From the NCBI GenBank assembly GCA_009700365.1, contig WLME01000013.1:1-15125 (forward strand): 15,125 nucleotides of DNA, written 5' to 3'. The stretch comes from Actinomycetota bacterium. GTDB taxonomy: Bacteria > Actinomycetota > Actinomycetes > Nanopelagicales > Nanopelagicaceae. The position numbers and the translations under genes are program-made. Of the stretch, positions 1 to 6,170 are shown one piece after another (positions within the stretch are counted from its first letter, which is position 1; each line of letters opens with the position of its first letter). The notes beneath the pieces are model-generated. The model worked only from the letters and a program-made list of their open reading frames with translations. It made no database searches and was not told the origin of the DNA.

Positions 1-728
1 TGAGATAGTTGGTCTTGTCTGAGAATAAAAGCTTCGATGGAATTCATAACAATCTGCGCATCGGCGGCGGGAAGAATCGCAACAACAGTCGCCATTCCGT
101 CAGAATCGTTGTAACAACTTACTCGCCGCAATGACGTTGCGCGAGAAGTAACTTCTTCAAACTCTTCTGGAGCCAACCTTGCGACGCTATTTCTTACATG
201 GTTGGCAACTTGTCCGGGAGTGTGAAACTCAGCATATGCGATTGCCCTTGTCTCGATATCGAAAATCACTGATTCAGGAGCGCCATCACGAATCGCTGCA
301 GCAGTTTCGCGAGCAATAACAGTGGCATGTGCGGATGAAATCTCGCCAGTCGCAAGAGCTGAACAGGTATTTGGCAAGTTGTTAACAAGTGTTCTTGCAA
401 TATCGATACGAGATTGAGCAGTTGCCGGTGCAAGTCGAAGCGCCGTTGAAATATCCTCGCGCTCTGATTCGTCTACACCCGAAAGTGGCCCGCCACCCTC
501 GCTGGGATGTAGCCCCGCAACAGCTGCGATGGCGCGTTGGCGAAGTGCATAGAGCCATCCATCCTGGCGATCTAGGGCGGTGAGGTAATCGATGCGATCA
601 CTTGCGCCAAGTTGGTGAGGATCAATCTGTGAAAGTCGGAGAATTGAATCTGCACCTGGAATCGCATAGAGAAGTTCTGCGATTGTGGCAGAGAGGTCTT
701 CTACATCGATGAGACGTGCTGTTGTCAT
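1..728 (-). CDS. DUF222 / 13E12-repeat family protein, N-terminal part (runs off the left edge)
   Basis: An open frame runs leftward from an ATG at 728-726 to the window edge without a stop, giving 242 codons. The protein starts MTTARLIDVEDLSATIAELL. It has the helical, arginine- and alanine-rich pattern of the actinobacterial DUF222 (13E12 repeat) family, including stretches such as ALRLAPATAQSRIDIARTL, GEISSAHATVIARET and a late MATVVAILPAADAQ segment. Family members usually carry a C-terminal HNH nuclease domain, which would lie outside the window, so nuclease activity cannot be confirmed here. In mycobacteria these genes occur in many copies and some are interrupted by mobile elements. 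The gene is divergent from trhO. No Shine-Dalgarno is visible, and a GAATAT box lies 7 nt before the ATG. I am confident in the frame and fairly confident in the family. Confidence 0.8.
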   Translation of the reverse strand, partial: MTTARLIDVEDLSATIAELLYAIPGADSILRLSQIDPHQLGASDRIDYLTALDRQDGWLYALRQRAIAAVAGLHPSEGGGPLSGVDESEREDISTALRLAPATAQSRIDIARTLVNNLPNTCSALATGEISSAHATVIARETAAAIRDGAPESVIFDIETRAIAYAEFHTPGQVANHVRNSVARLAPEEFEEVTSRATSLRRVSCYNDSDGMATVVAILPAADAQIVMNSIEAFILRQDQLS

Positions 729-735
729 GGAGGCG

Positions 736-741
736 ATATTC
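736..741 (-). promoter_or_regulatory. Possible leaderless -10 box of the DUF222 gene
   Basis: On the minus strand GAATAT lies 7 nt before the ATG at 728. It keeps the A at position 2 and T at position 6 of the TANNNT pattern but lacks the first T. There is no GGAG-type sequence in front of the ATG. The placement matches better examples in this window, but one mismatching box is weak evidence. Confidence 0.35.
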
Positions 742-815
742 AATGAGCGCACTGACAGAGTGGATTATTTCTATGCGTAGGTGTGGATGTCTGGGGAAAA
801 GTATTTTTGGAGATC

Positions 816-832
816 TCGCTCAGAGTCGCTCA
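816..832 (+). repeat. Short direct repeat TCGCTCA x2, 10 bp apart
   Basis: TCGCTCA occurs at 816-822 and again at 826-832, exactly 10 bp apart (one helical turn), in the divergent region between the DUF222 gene and trhO. It lies about 35-50 bp upstream of the proposed trhO transcription start, where an activator could bind. A 7-base repeat can arise by chance, so a regulatory role is only a suggestion. Confidence 0.3.
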
Positions 833-865
833 TTTAACGGGGTTTATGACTGTCCGTAGCGGCGT

Positions 866-871
866 TAGAAT
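866..871 (+). promoter_or_regulatory. Leaderless -10 box of trhO
   Basis: TAGAAT lies 6 nt before the GTG start at 878, so transcription should begin at or next to the start codon. No Shine-Dalgarno sequence is present. The box and spacing support GTG 878 as the start. No convincing -35 hexamer was seen. Confidence 0.6.
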
Positions 872-877
872 AATGGT

Positions 878-1801
878 GTGAATAAGCATGCGCCGAAGTT
901 GAATAAGGTGATTCTTTATTACATCTTCACTCCAATCGCCGATCCTGAAGCGGTGCTGCTGTGGCAGAAATATCTCTGCCAATCTCTCAATCTCAAGGGC
1001 CGTATTTTGATTTCGAAGCATGGAATCAACGGAACCGTCGGCGGTGAGATGGCCGATGTCAAAAAATATGTACGCGAGACCCGTCGCTACCCTGGATTTA
1101 AGAAAATTACTTTTAAGTGGTCTGATGGAACCGGCAACGAATTTCCGCGCCTTCGCGTCGTAGTTAAAGATGAACTTGTTGCCTTCGGAAGCCCAGATGA
1201 AATTCAAGTTGATGAGAATGGTGTTGTCGGCGGAGGAATTCATCTTCGCCCAGAACAAGTGGAAGAGCTTGTCAAAGAACGTGGCGATGATGTTGTTTTC
1301 TTTGACGGTCGTAATGCCTACGAGGCAAAGATCGGAAAGTTTAAGAATGCGATTGTTCCTGATGTAGACACTTCCCGAGATTTCATTCGTGAAATTGAAA
1401 GTGGTAAATACGATCACATCAAAGATAAGCCAGTCGTTACTTATTGCACTGGCGGAATTCGATGCGAGATTTTATCTGCAGTCATGAAAAAGCGCGGATT
1501 TAATGAGGTCTACCAAATTGATGGTGGAATCGTGAAATATGGCGAACGCTTTGGTGATGATGCGAATTGGGAAGGCTCCCTCTACATCTTCGATGATCGC
1601 ATGGCGATGGATTTTTCCGATAAAGCAAAAGTCATCGGTGAATGCGAGAAATGCAGCGCTCCAACTAAAGACTTCCGTAATTGCAACACAGCCTCGTGCC
1701 ATCAACTCATACTTCTATGCGATTCATGCGCATCACTGCCTTCGAACCTCAGTTGCACTCATGATCAGTCTCGCCAACGCGATTCTGAACTCATCGGCTA
1801 A
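878..1801 (+). CDS. trhO: tRNA uridine(34) hydroxylase TrhO (YceA-type rhodanese-fold protein)
   Basis: TrhO hydroxylates uridine 34 in the tRNA anticodon to 5-hydroxyuridine with O2; the product is the precursor of cmo5U/mo5U wobble bases. The 307-residue protein has the family layout. An N-terminal acylphosphatase-like domain covers about residues 10-105 (LLWQKYLCQSLNLKGRILIS, then HGINGTVGG). A rhodanese domain covers about 125-230 (FFDGRNAYEAKIGKFKNAIV) with the active loop YCTGGIRCE, placing the catalytic cysteine at 190 and the second conserved cysteine at 196. The C-terminal tail has seven cysteines between 256 and 293 (ECEKCS, CNTASC, CDSC), suggesting a metal site. The start is GTG, with a -10 box 6 nt upstream and no Shine-Dalgarno. 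The next gene starts 23 nt after the stop with its own -10 box. Identification is strong; the reaction is taken from studied homologues. Confidence 0.93.
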   Translation: MNKHAPKLNKVILYYIFTPIADPEAVLLWQKYLCQSLNLKGRILISKHGINGTVGGEMADVKKYVRETRRYPGFKKITFKWSDGTGNEFPRLRVVVKDELVAFGSPDEIQVDENGVVGGGIHLRPEQVEELVKERGDDVVFFDGRNAYEAKIGKFKNAIVPDVDTSRDFIREIESGKYDHIKDKPVVTYCTGGIRCEILSAVMKKRGFNEVYQIDGGIVKYGERFGDDANWEGSLYIFDDRMAMDFSDKAKVIGECEKCSAPTKDFRNCNTASCHQLILLCDSCASLPSNLSCTHDQSRQRDSELIG

Positions 1802-1812
1802 TCTGGCTGTCG

Positions 1813-1818
1813 TAGGAT
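1813..1818 (+). promoter_or_regulatory. Leaderless -10 box of the GNAT gene
   Basis: TAGGAT lies 6 nt before the ATG at 1825, in the 23-nt gap after trhO. It is identical in sequence and spacing to the box before mec. This suggests the GNAT gene has its own promoter, although read-through from trhO remains possible. Confidence 0.6.
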
Positions 1819-1824
1819 GAGGTC

Positions 1825-2400
1825 ATGATCTGGTGGCCAGCAAAAATTCCCACTTTGCAATACGGGCTCGTCACTCTACGTCCTAGCGCTGAAAAAGATA
1901 TCGATGCCATCTTTAACGCATGTCAAGATCCTGAGATTCCAGCATTCACAACAGTTCCCGCCACCTACACGTTGGACCACGCAATTGATTTTGTTCGCTC
2001 AGATCCTTTTAGCTTTGAGGAGCGACGCGAACTTCGCTTTGTGATTGATTTTGGAAATGGTGATGATGTGAAGTTCGCGGGTGTTATTTCACTTCACACC
2101 ATCAACGTTAAAAACCACACCGCCGAAATTGGATATTGGATGGAGAAGTCAATGCGCGGCAAAGGTATTGGAACCACCGCGGCAAAGATGATTACCGATT
2201 ACGGATTCCGATCCCTCGGCTTTCGACGTATCGATGGCTTGGCCGATGTCGAAAATACGCCTTCACAGAAACTTCTCATTAGCGCAGGCTTCCAAAAGGA
2301 AGGAATATTGCGCAACAAGGTCACACGTGATGATGGTCGGCAGATTGATATGGCACTCTTTGCAACGACTGATACCACCTGGACCCCACTCGATAATTGA
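1825..2400 (+). CDS. GNAT family N-acetyltransferase (RimJ/RimL-like)
   Basis: This 191-residue protein would transfer an acetyl group from acetyl-CoA to an amine, in this subgroup often a protein N-terminus or an aminoglycoside-like small molecule. The GNAT signs are an early VTLRPSAEKD strand, EIGYWMEKSMRGKGIG with the acetyl-CoA pyrophosphate-binding R-x-x-G-x-G near residues 111-116, and the C-terminal ENTPSQKLLISAGFQKEG typical of RimL-type enzymes. The length is normal for a single-domain member. The substrate cannot be told from sequence. A TAGGAT box 6 nt before the ATG and the lack of a Shine-Dalgarno suggest leaderless expression. The small membrane gene starts 17 nt after its stop. 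Confidence 0.87.
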   Translation: MIWWPAKIPTLQYGLVTLRPSAEKDIDAIFNACQDPEIPAFTTVPATYTLDHAIDFVRSDPFSFEERRELRFVIDFGNGDDVKFAGVISLHTINVKNHTAEIGYWMEKSMRGKGIGTTAAKMITDYGFRSLGFRRIDGLADVENTPSQKLLISAGFQKEGILRNKVTRDDGRQIDMALFATTDTTWTPLDN

Positions 2401-2405
2401 GAATT

Positions 2406-2410
2406 GGAGA
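2406..2410 (+). promoter_or_regulatory. Ribosome binding site that sets the start of the small membrane gene
   Basis: GGAGA lies 7 nt before the ATG at 2418. It favours this ATG over the in-frame TTG at 2397, which overlaps the end of the GNAT gene and has no binding site. Confidence 0.65.
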
Positions 2411-2417
2411 AACCACT

Positions 2418-2741
2418 ATGTACTCCTTGGCTCTCCTCGTTGTAATTTTGATGTCGATTCTCATATTTTCGGGGCCGCTGGCATTTTTGCTGACAACTCA
2501 ATGGGTGAAGAATCTCAATAAAAATACTCCCTACCTTGTAATTCGAAGAATTGTCCTAGGAATATTGGGAGCAGTCGGATTATTTATAAGTATAGTTATA
2601 GTAATTCAGCAGGTACCGATATCGATAAGAATCATCTCCTTGCTTTCAATAGCTATCCATCTCAAGTCGCTCGATAGAGAGTACGGATTCATTACTCGAT
2701 TCATTCGGCGAGACTCACATGGACCGCAAGGTCAACAGTAG
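2418..2741 (+). CDS. Small multi-pass membrane protein of unknown function
   Basis: I do not recognise this 107-residue protein. It is very hydrophobic, with about three membrane segments: residues 3-27 (LALLVVILMSILIFSGPLAF), about 40-66 (rich in Ile/Val/Leu after an RR pair) and about 68-83 (ISIRIISLLSIAIHL). A charged C-terminal tail (REYGFITRFIRRDSHG) follows, and is probably cytoplasmic given its arginines. The start is the ATG with GGAGA 7 nt upstream. The glycosidase gene begins 2 nt after its stop, so the two are almost certainly co-transcribed. Codon use has more ATA isoleucine codons than neighbouring genes, which may simply reflect its composition. It could assist export or anchoring of the hydrolase, but that is only a guess from position. 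Confidence 0.7.
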   Translation: MYSLALLVVILMSILIFSGPLAFLLTTQWVKNLNKNTPYLVIRRIVLGILGAVGLFISIVIVIQQVPISIRIISLLSIAIHLKSLDREYGFITRFIRRDSHGPQGQQ

Positions 2742-2743
2742 TT

Positions 2744-4501
2744 ATGAAGAAATATTCTGCTTTCGCATTAATCCTCATTCTCGCTTCAACGGCATTGATT
2801 CCCAGTTCCAGAGCTGCAGATAATCCACCACGAAAGATAATGACTGGATGGATACCTTATTACTCTATGAAAACGGCGCTTCCTGATGCGCTCAATAATT
2901 CAGATCTAATCAAAGAGGTAATGCCTTTCTGGTACACCTTAAAATTTGACGGAAAAGCAAAAGCTGCAGTTATCACCGATCTCTATGCGCCAGCTAATCC
3001 GAGCGTGCCCATTGCTGAACCTCTGAGTGCGCTTCGCAATGCAGGATTTTCAATTATTCCAACCATCACAGATGGAACAGATAAATTAGTTCTAGCAGGC
3101 TTGCTTAAGTCCGCTACTTCAAGGGCTCAGATTATTTCTGCAATCATGAAACTGGTAACAACAAATAATTACGACGGTATAGACCTAGATTTCGAAGGAT
3201 TTGCATTTGTGGATGGAAATACATCGTGGACCAGTACTGCGCCCTTATGGACGGCATTTGTAAAGGAACTTTCTGAAGCACTTCATTCTCAGCAGAAATT
3301 GTTATCAATCTCCACTCCTTATGTATTGAATCCAAATGACGCCCAGAAGGGGTATTACGTCTATGCCTGGGCAGCAGTTGCCTCCTATATAGATAAGTTG
3401 CGAATCATGACTTACGACTACTCTGTTTCAAAGGCAGGTCCACTCGGGCCGATCACTTGGGCTGAGCGCACCGTGCAATACGCAATTTCGATAATGCCTG
3501 CGTCAAAAGTCTTCGTTGGAGTTCCTGGATACGGTCGTGATTGGGTTACATCTGTATCTGGAATCTGTCCTTCGAATGTGGCCAATACAGTAAAAGTTGG
3601 AGCAAAAGCTGCGACATTTGTGATGCGAGATGCTGCTGCACTAGCGGCAACATATGGAGCCACCCCTGTCTACAACGAGCAATATGGTGAAATGTCTTTC
3701 ACGTATCAAAAGATTTATAACGGCACCACCGATTCTGGCTTATCAACGTCGTGTACCGCATCGCGGACCGCCTGGTATCAAGATGCGAAGAGCTGGGCGC
3801 TACGAGCAGCTCTTGTTACCAAATATCGAATCGGCGGAATCACGGCATGGACTTTTGGAATGGAAGAACCTCTTGCGATGGAGTCCATCAGACAAGTAGC
3901 TAAAGAGATTGCTCCGGATCAAGTAAATATCGTGGCCTCCGTGGATAAATCAAATGTTGATTATGGAAATCCCATCACCATTCAAGCAACGGTTAAAATT
4001 AAAGATCAGACTCCACTCGCCAATGTTCCTGTCCGAATTGAAGGAAGGAGCCCAGGAGAAACCAATTGGAGACTTCTTGCGACCGATACATCGAATCTGA
4101 ATGGAGTTATCGAAAAGCCACTTATTGTCGGAAAGAGCACATCCATTAGAATTTACTCGGAGCCGACGTGGGATCGAAGCGAAGGCGCAAGCACTGAGAT
4201 TTCCGTGTCAGTCAATCGGCTACTTTCCATATCTGCACCAGGTACCGCCCGATCAAATGAAGCATTGACGATAACTGGACAGATTCGCCCAAGAATAGGT
4301 GGCGTGTATATCCAAGCTGCGAGCCTTGTTAATGGAACATGGAAGGAATTGGCACAACCCGTGGTCACCGATGCTCAAGGAACCTTCAGTATTAATCTCA
4401 CCGGACAAATGCGTGGCGTACTTACATTGCGCCTAAACGTTGCAGCAGATGCTCAGTGGACGCAAGTGACTAGCCAAACTTTTAATATCATAATCCGATG
4501 A
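2744..4501 (+). CDS. Secreted glycoside hydrolase family 18 protein with C-terminal Ig-like domains
   Basis: A signal peptide covers about residues 1-25 (MKKYSAFALILILASTALIP, then SSRAADN with an SRA/AD cleavage site), so the protein is exported. Residues about 32-390 form a GH18 TIM barrel. The catalytic signature DGIDLDFE is complete at 144-151 (D-x-x-D-x-D-x-E), with Glu151 as the proton donor. The MTYDY strand is at 222-226 and the late substrate tryptophan is in AWTFGMEEP near 369. GH18 enzymes cleave beta-1,4 bonds next to N-acetylglucosamine in chitin or, in YaaH/SleL-like members, peptidoglycan; which applies here is not clear. Residues about 393-585 look like two beta-sandwich domains (QVNIVASVDKSNVDYGNPIT and LLSISAPGTARSNEALTITG), probably Ig-like modules for binding or spacing. 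The start lies 2 nt after the upstream stop and the TGA overlaps the clpS ATG. All catalytic residues are present. Confidence 0.9.
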   Translation: MKKYSAFALILILASTALIPSSRAADNPPRKIMTGWIPYYSMKTALPDALNNSDLIKEVMPFWYTLKFDGKAKAAVITDLYAPANPSVPIAEPLSALRNAGFSIIPTITDGTDKLVLAGLLKSATSRAQIISAIMKLVTTNNYDGIDLDFEGFAFVDGNTSWTSTAPLWTAFVKELSEALHSQQKLLSISTPYVLNPNDAQKGYYVYAWAAVASYIDKLRIMTYDYSVSKAGPLGPITWAERTVQYAISIMPASKVFVGVPGYGRDWVTSVSGICPSNVANTVKVGAKAATFVMRDAAALAATYGATPVYNEQYGEMSFTYQKIYNGTTDSGLSTSCTASRTAWYQDAKSWALRAALVTKYRIGGITAWTFGMEEPLAMESIRQVAKEIAPDQVNIVASVDKSNVDYGNPITIQATVKIKDQTPLANVPVRIEGRSPGETNWRLLATDTSNLNGVIEKPLIVGKSTSIRIYSEPTWDRSEGASTEISVSVNRLLSISAPGTARSNEALTITGQIRPRIGGVYIQAASLVNGTWKELAQPVVTDAQGTFSINLTGQMRGVLTLRLNVAADAQWTQVTSQTFNIIIR

Positions 4502-4794
4502 TGGTAAAGACTGCCGACAAGATTGAAGAAGAGATTCGCGCAATCTTTTCAGGCGATACTCCGTGGGTCACCATTGTTTGGGATGATCCAGTGAATCTAC
4601 AGACGTATGTTGTTTATGTTTTTATGGAGCTCTTTGGTTACTCCAAAGCCCGTGCCACCGAATTGATGCTCAAAGTCCATAATGAAGGTAAGGCAATTGT
4701 TTCAACAGGCAGTCGCGAAGAGATGGAGCACGATGTTGCTCGCCTCCATGAATATGGCTTATGGGCCACATTGCAACGCGGTGATCAGTTGTGA
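4498..4794 (+). CDS. clpS: ATP-dependent Clp protease adaptor ClpS
   Basis: ClpS binds proteins with destabilising N-terminal residues and delivers them to the Clp chaperone-protease. The 98-residue protein has the actinobacterial form: PWVTIVWDDPVNLQTYVVYV at residues 22-41, FGYSKARATELMLKVHNEGK at about 46-65, and a C-terminal LHEYGLWATLQ. Asp29, Asp30 and His61 occupy the N-degron pocket. The Asn that precedes the Asp pair in E. coli is Trp28 here, as in mycobacterial ClpS as I remember it. The ATG at 4498 shares four bases with the upstream TGA (ATGA); a second ATG at 4501 is possible. Its 3' end overlaps the DUF2017 start by four bases (GTGA). These overlaps imply translational coupling across three genes. 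Confidence 0.95.
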   Translation: MMVKTADKIEEEIRAIFSGDTPWVTIVWDDPVNLQTYVVYVFMELFGYSKARATELMLKVHNEGKAIVSTGSREEMEHDVARLHEYGLWATLQRGDQL

Positions 4795-5381
4795 GTGCAA
4801 CTGAAGGTTTTAAGCGCCACGGGGATCATTCATATGTTGCGCAATTCGCTGAGAGCGAGAAGGAAGTCCTCCTTAATCTGTGCGAACAGATTATTGAACT
4901 ACTAGCTGAGCGCACAGATCACGGCCATGATGATCCACTAGCCGCAATGGTTGGTATTACATCCCATGACTCTCCACCGGAAGACGAAGTCTTGCATCGC
5001 TTGCTGCCAAATGCCTACGCGGATCAGGTTGATGCCTCTGAATTCCGGCGCTACACCGAAGCAACGCTACGTCAGAAGAAACAAGCGCATGCAATCTCAA
5101 TGCGTATACATCTGAAAACTGCTGAGGATGGAACAGTCGATCTTGACCATGACAATGCGAATGCATGGCTTGGTGCGATTAACGATATTCGGTTAGCCCT
5201 TGGTGTCAGATTAAAAGTTGCGAGTAATTCGCAAGATGAGCTTGAACTTCTGGCACCGGATGATCCCTTGCGCGGTGTTTATGCAGTTTATACATGGTTA
5301 GGTTGGTTGCAAGAGTCCTTGTTAGATGCACTTATTGATGATGCAGTTGATGACGAAGAATCTCAACTTGGTAGCTCCTAA
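4791..5381 (+). CDS. DUF2017 family protein downstream of clpS
   Basis: This is the actinobacterial DUF2017 family, which sits between clpS and mec in many genomes (Rv1332 in M. tuberculosis). No biochemical function is established to my knowledge. The 196-residue protein is acidic and mostly helical, with no signal peptide or membrane segment. The recognisable parts are EKEVLLNLCEQIIELLAER (about 23-41), LHRLLPNAYADQ, and the best conserved block NANAWLGAINDIRLALGVRL followed by DPLRGVYAVYTWLGWLQESL near the C-terminus. The GTG start overlaps the clpS stop by four bases, so the two are probably made together. A role in Clp-dependent proteolysis is an inference from gene order only. Confidence 0.85.
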   Translation: MSATEGFKRHGDHSYVAQFAESEKEVLLNLCEQIIELLAERTDHGHDDPLAAMVGITSHDSPPEDEVLHRLLPNAYADQVDASEFRRYTEATLRQKKQAHAISMRIHLKTAEDGTVDLDHDNANAWLGAINDIRLALGVRLKVASNSQDELELLAPDDPLRGVYAVYTWLGWLQESLLDALIDDAVDDEESQLGSS

Positions 5382-5406
5382 TTTTTTATTACAAATCTAA
5401 TACGTG

Positions 5407-5412
5407 TAGGAT
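5407..5412 (+). promoter_or_regulatory. Leaderless -10 box of mec
   Basis: TAGGAT lies 6 nt before the ATG at 5419, in the 37-nt gap after the DUF2017 gene. No Shine-Dalgarno is present. It marks a likely promoter for the cysteine-synthesis genes, separate from the clpS transcript. Confidence 0.6.
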
Positions 5413-5418
5413 TGCGAT

Positions 5419-5835
5419 ATGTCACTAGAGATTCCTCGCGCATTTGTAGAGGCAATACTCGAACAATCTCGCGCTGAATATCCTGACGAATGTTGCGGGG
5501 TAATCCTTGGACCTGCTGGGTCGGGTCAAGCACTTCGCCACAAGCCAATGGCGAATGCAGCTCACTCACCTACTTTTTATGAGTTTGATCCGAAAGATCT
5601 CTTAGCGCTTTATCGTGAAGCTGATGATAACGATGAAGAAATCGTCGTCATTTATCACTCTCACACAGAGACAGAGGCGTATCCATCAAGGACTGATATT
5701 GCCTATGCCGGTGAACCGGGGGCACATTACGTCTTAGTCTCTACACGCAAAGAGATTGCACCTAGCACCGAATTTCGCTCTTTCCGCATCATTGATGGGG
5801 TAGTAACCGAAGAGCCAGTCTCGATTAGTGACTAA
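5419..5835 (+). CDS. mec: CysO-cysteine peptidase, JAMM/MPN metalloprotease (Mec)
   Basis: In M. tuberculosis this zinc protease releases cysteine from the C-terminus of the CysO-cysteine adduct. The 138-residue protein is a single JAB/MPN domain. The full JAMM signature is present: Glu24 in EYPDECCGVILG, then HSHTETEAYPSRTD at 80-93, giving zinc ligands His80, His82 and Asp93, with Ser90 also in place. The length matches stand-alone bacterial members. Its substrate gene cysO follows after 60 nt and cysM after that, which supports this role over a general deubiquitinase-like one. A leaderless promoter box precedes the ATG. The stop codon lies inside a 15-bp palindrome. Confidence 0.93.
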   Translation: MSLEIPRAFVEAILEQSRAEYPDECCGVILGPAGSGQALRHKPMANAAHSPTFYEFDPKDLLALYREADDNDEEIVVIYHSHTETEAYPSRTDIAYAGEPGAHYVLVSTRKEIAPSTEFRSFRIIDGVVTEEPVSISD

Positions 5836-5837
5836 TC
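5823..5837 (+). repeat. 15-bp palindrome over the mec stop codon
   Basis: GATTAGTGACTAATC is perfectly symmetric, with two 7-bp arms around a central G. It covers the mec stop and lies about 45 bp upstream of the cysO -10 box. There is no T-run after it and the loop is too short for an RNA hairpin terminator. A DNA operator is possible, but chance is not excluded because the left arm is coding. Confidence 0.35.
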
Positions 5838-5882
5838 CTCTCTGCGAGTAAATCTCAATTAGAGTTCATAGCGTTTTTTCGA

Positions 5883-5888
5883 CATAAT
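5883..5888 (+). promoter_or_regulatory. Leaderless -10 box of cysO
   Basis: CATAAT lies 7 nt before the ATG at 5896. It differs from TATAAT only at the first base. No Shine-Dalgarno is present, and a T-rich stretch sits just upstream. Confidence 0.5.
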
Positions 5889-5895
5889 TACAGGT

Positions 5896-6168
5896 ATGTC
5901 AATCGAAGTACGCATTCCAACAATTCTCCGCCCGTATACAAAAGATCAGAAATCTGTTGAAGCCGCAGGCGCGACACTTTCAGAAATCATCACCGATCTT
6001 GATTCACATTACGCAGGTCTAGGAGAACGTCTTCTCGAAAATGGTGCACTTCGACGCTTCATCAATGTTTATATCAATGATGAGGATGTGCGCTTCCTTG
6101 GTGGCTTAGAAGCACAGATTAAAGATGGGGATTCAATAACAATTTTGCCTGCTGTTGCTGGTGGCTAA
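5896..6168 (+). CDS. cysO: Ubiquitin-like sulfur carrier protein CysO (MoaD/ThiS family)
   Basis: CysO carries sulfur as a C-terminal thiocarboxylate and donates it to CysM-bound aminoacrylate, forming a CysO-cysteine adduct. The 90-residue protein has the MoaD/ThiS beta-grasp pattern: VRIPTILRPYTKDQKSVEA at the start, INVYINDEDVRFLGGL in the middle, and a final DGDSITILPAVAGG. The exposed Gly-Gly C-terminus needed for activation is intact. Activation normally needs a MoeZ/MoeB-type enzyme, which is not in this window. It sits between mec and cysM, with cysM starting 2 nt after its stop, so CysO and CysM are surely co-expressed. Confidence 0.93.
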   Translation: MSIEVRIPTILRPYTKDQKSVEAAGATLSEIITDLDSHYAGLGERLLENGALRRFINVYINDEDVRFLGGLEAQIKDGDSITILPAVAGG

Positions 6169-6170
6169 TT

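Noticed and set aside
389..583. 64-codon plus-strand frame in the left part
   Set aside because: It is fully inside the minus-strand DUF222 frame, which is open over 242 codons and matches a known family.
830..1417. 195-codon open frame antisense to trhO
   Set aside because: It lies inside a well-conserved gene on the other strand and shows no recognisable domain or ribosome binding site.
5823..5837. mec-end palindrome as a transcription terminator
   Set aside because: It is AT-rich with a 1-nt centre and no T-run, so it cannot form a normal terminator hairpin.
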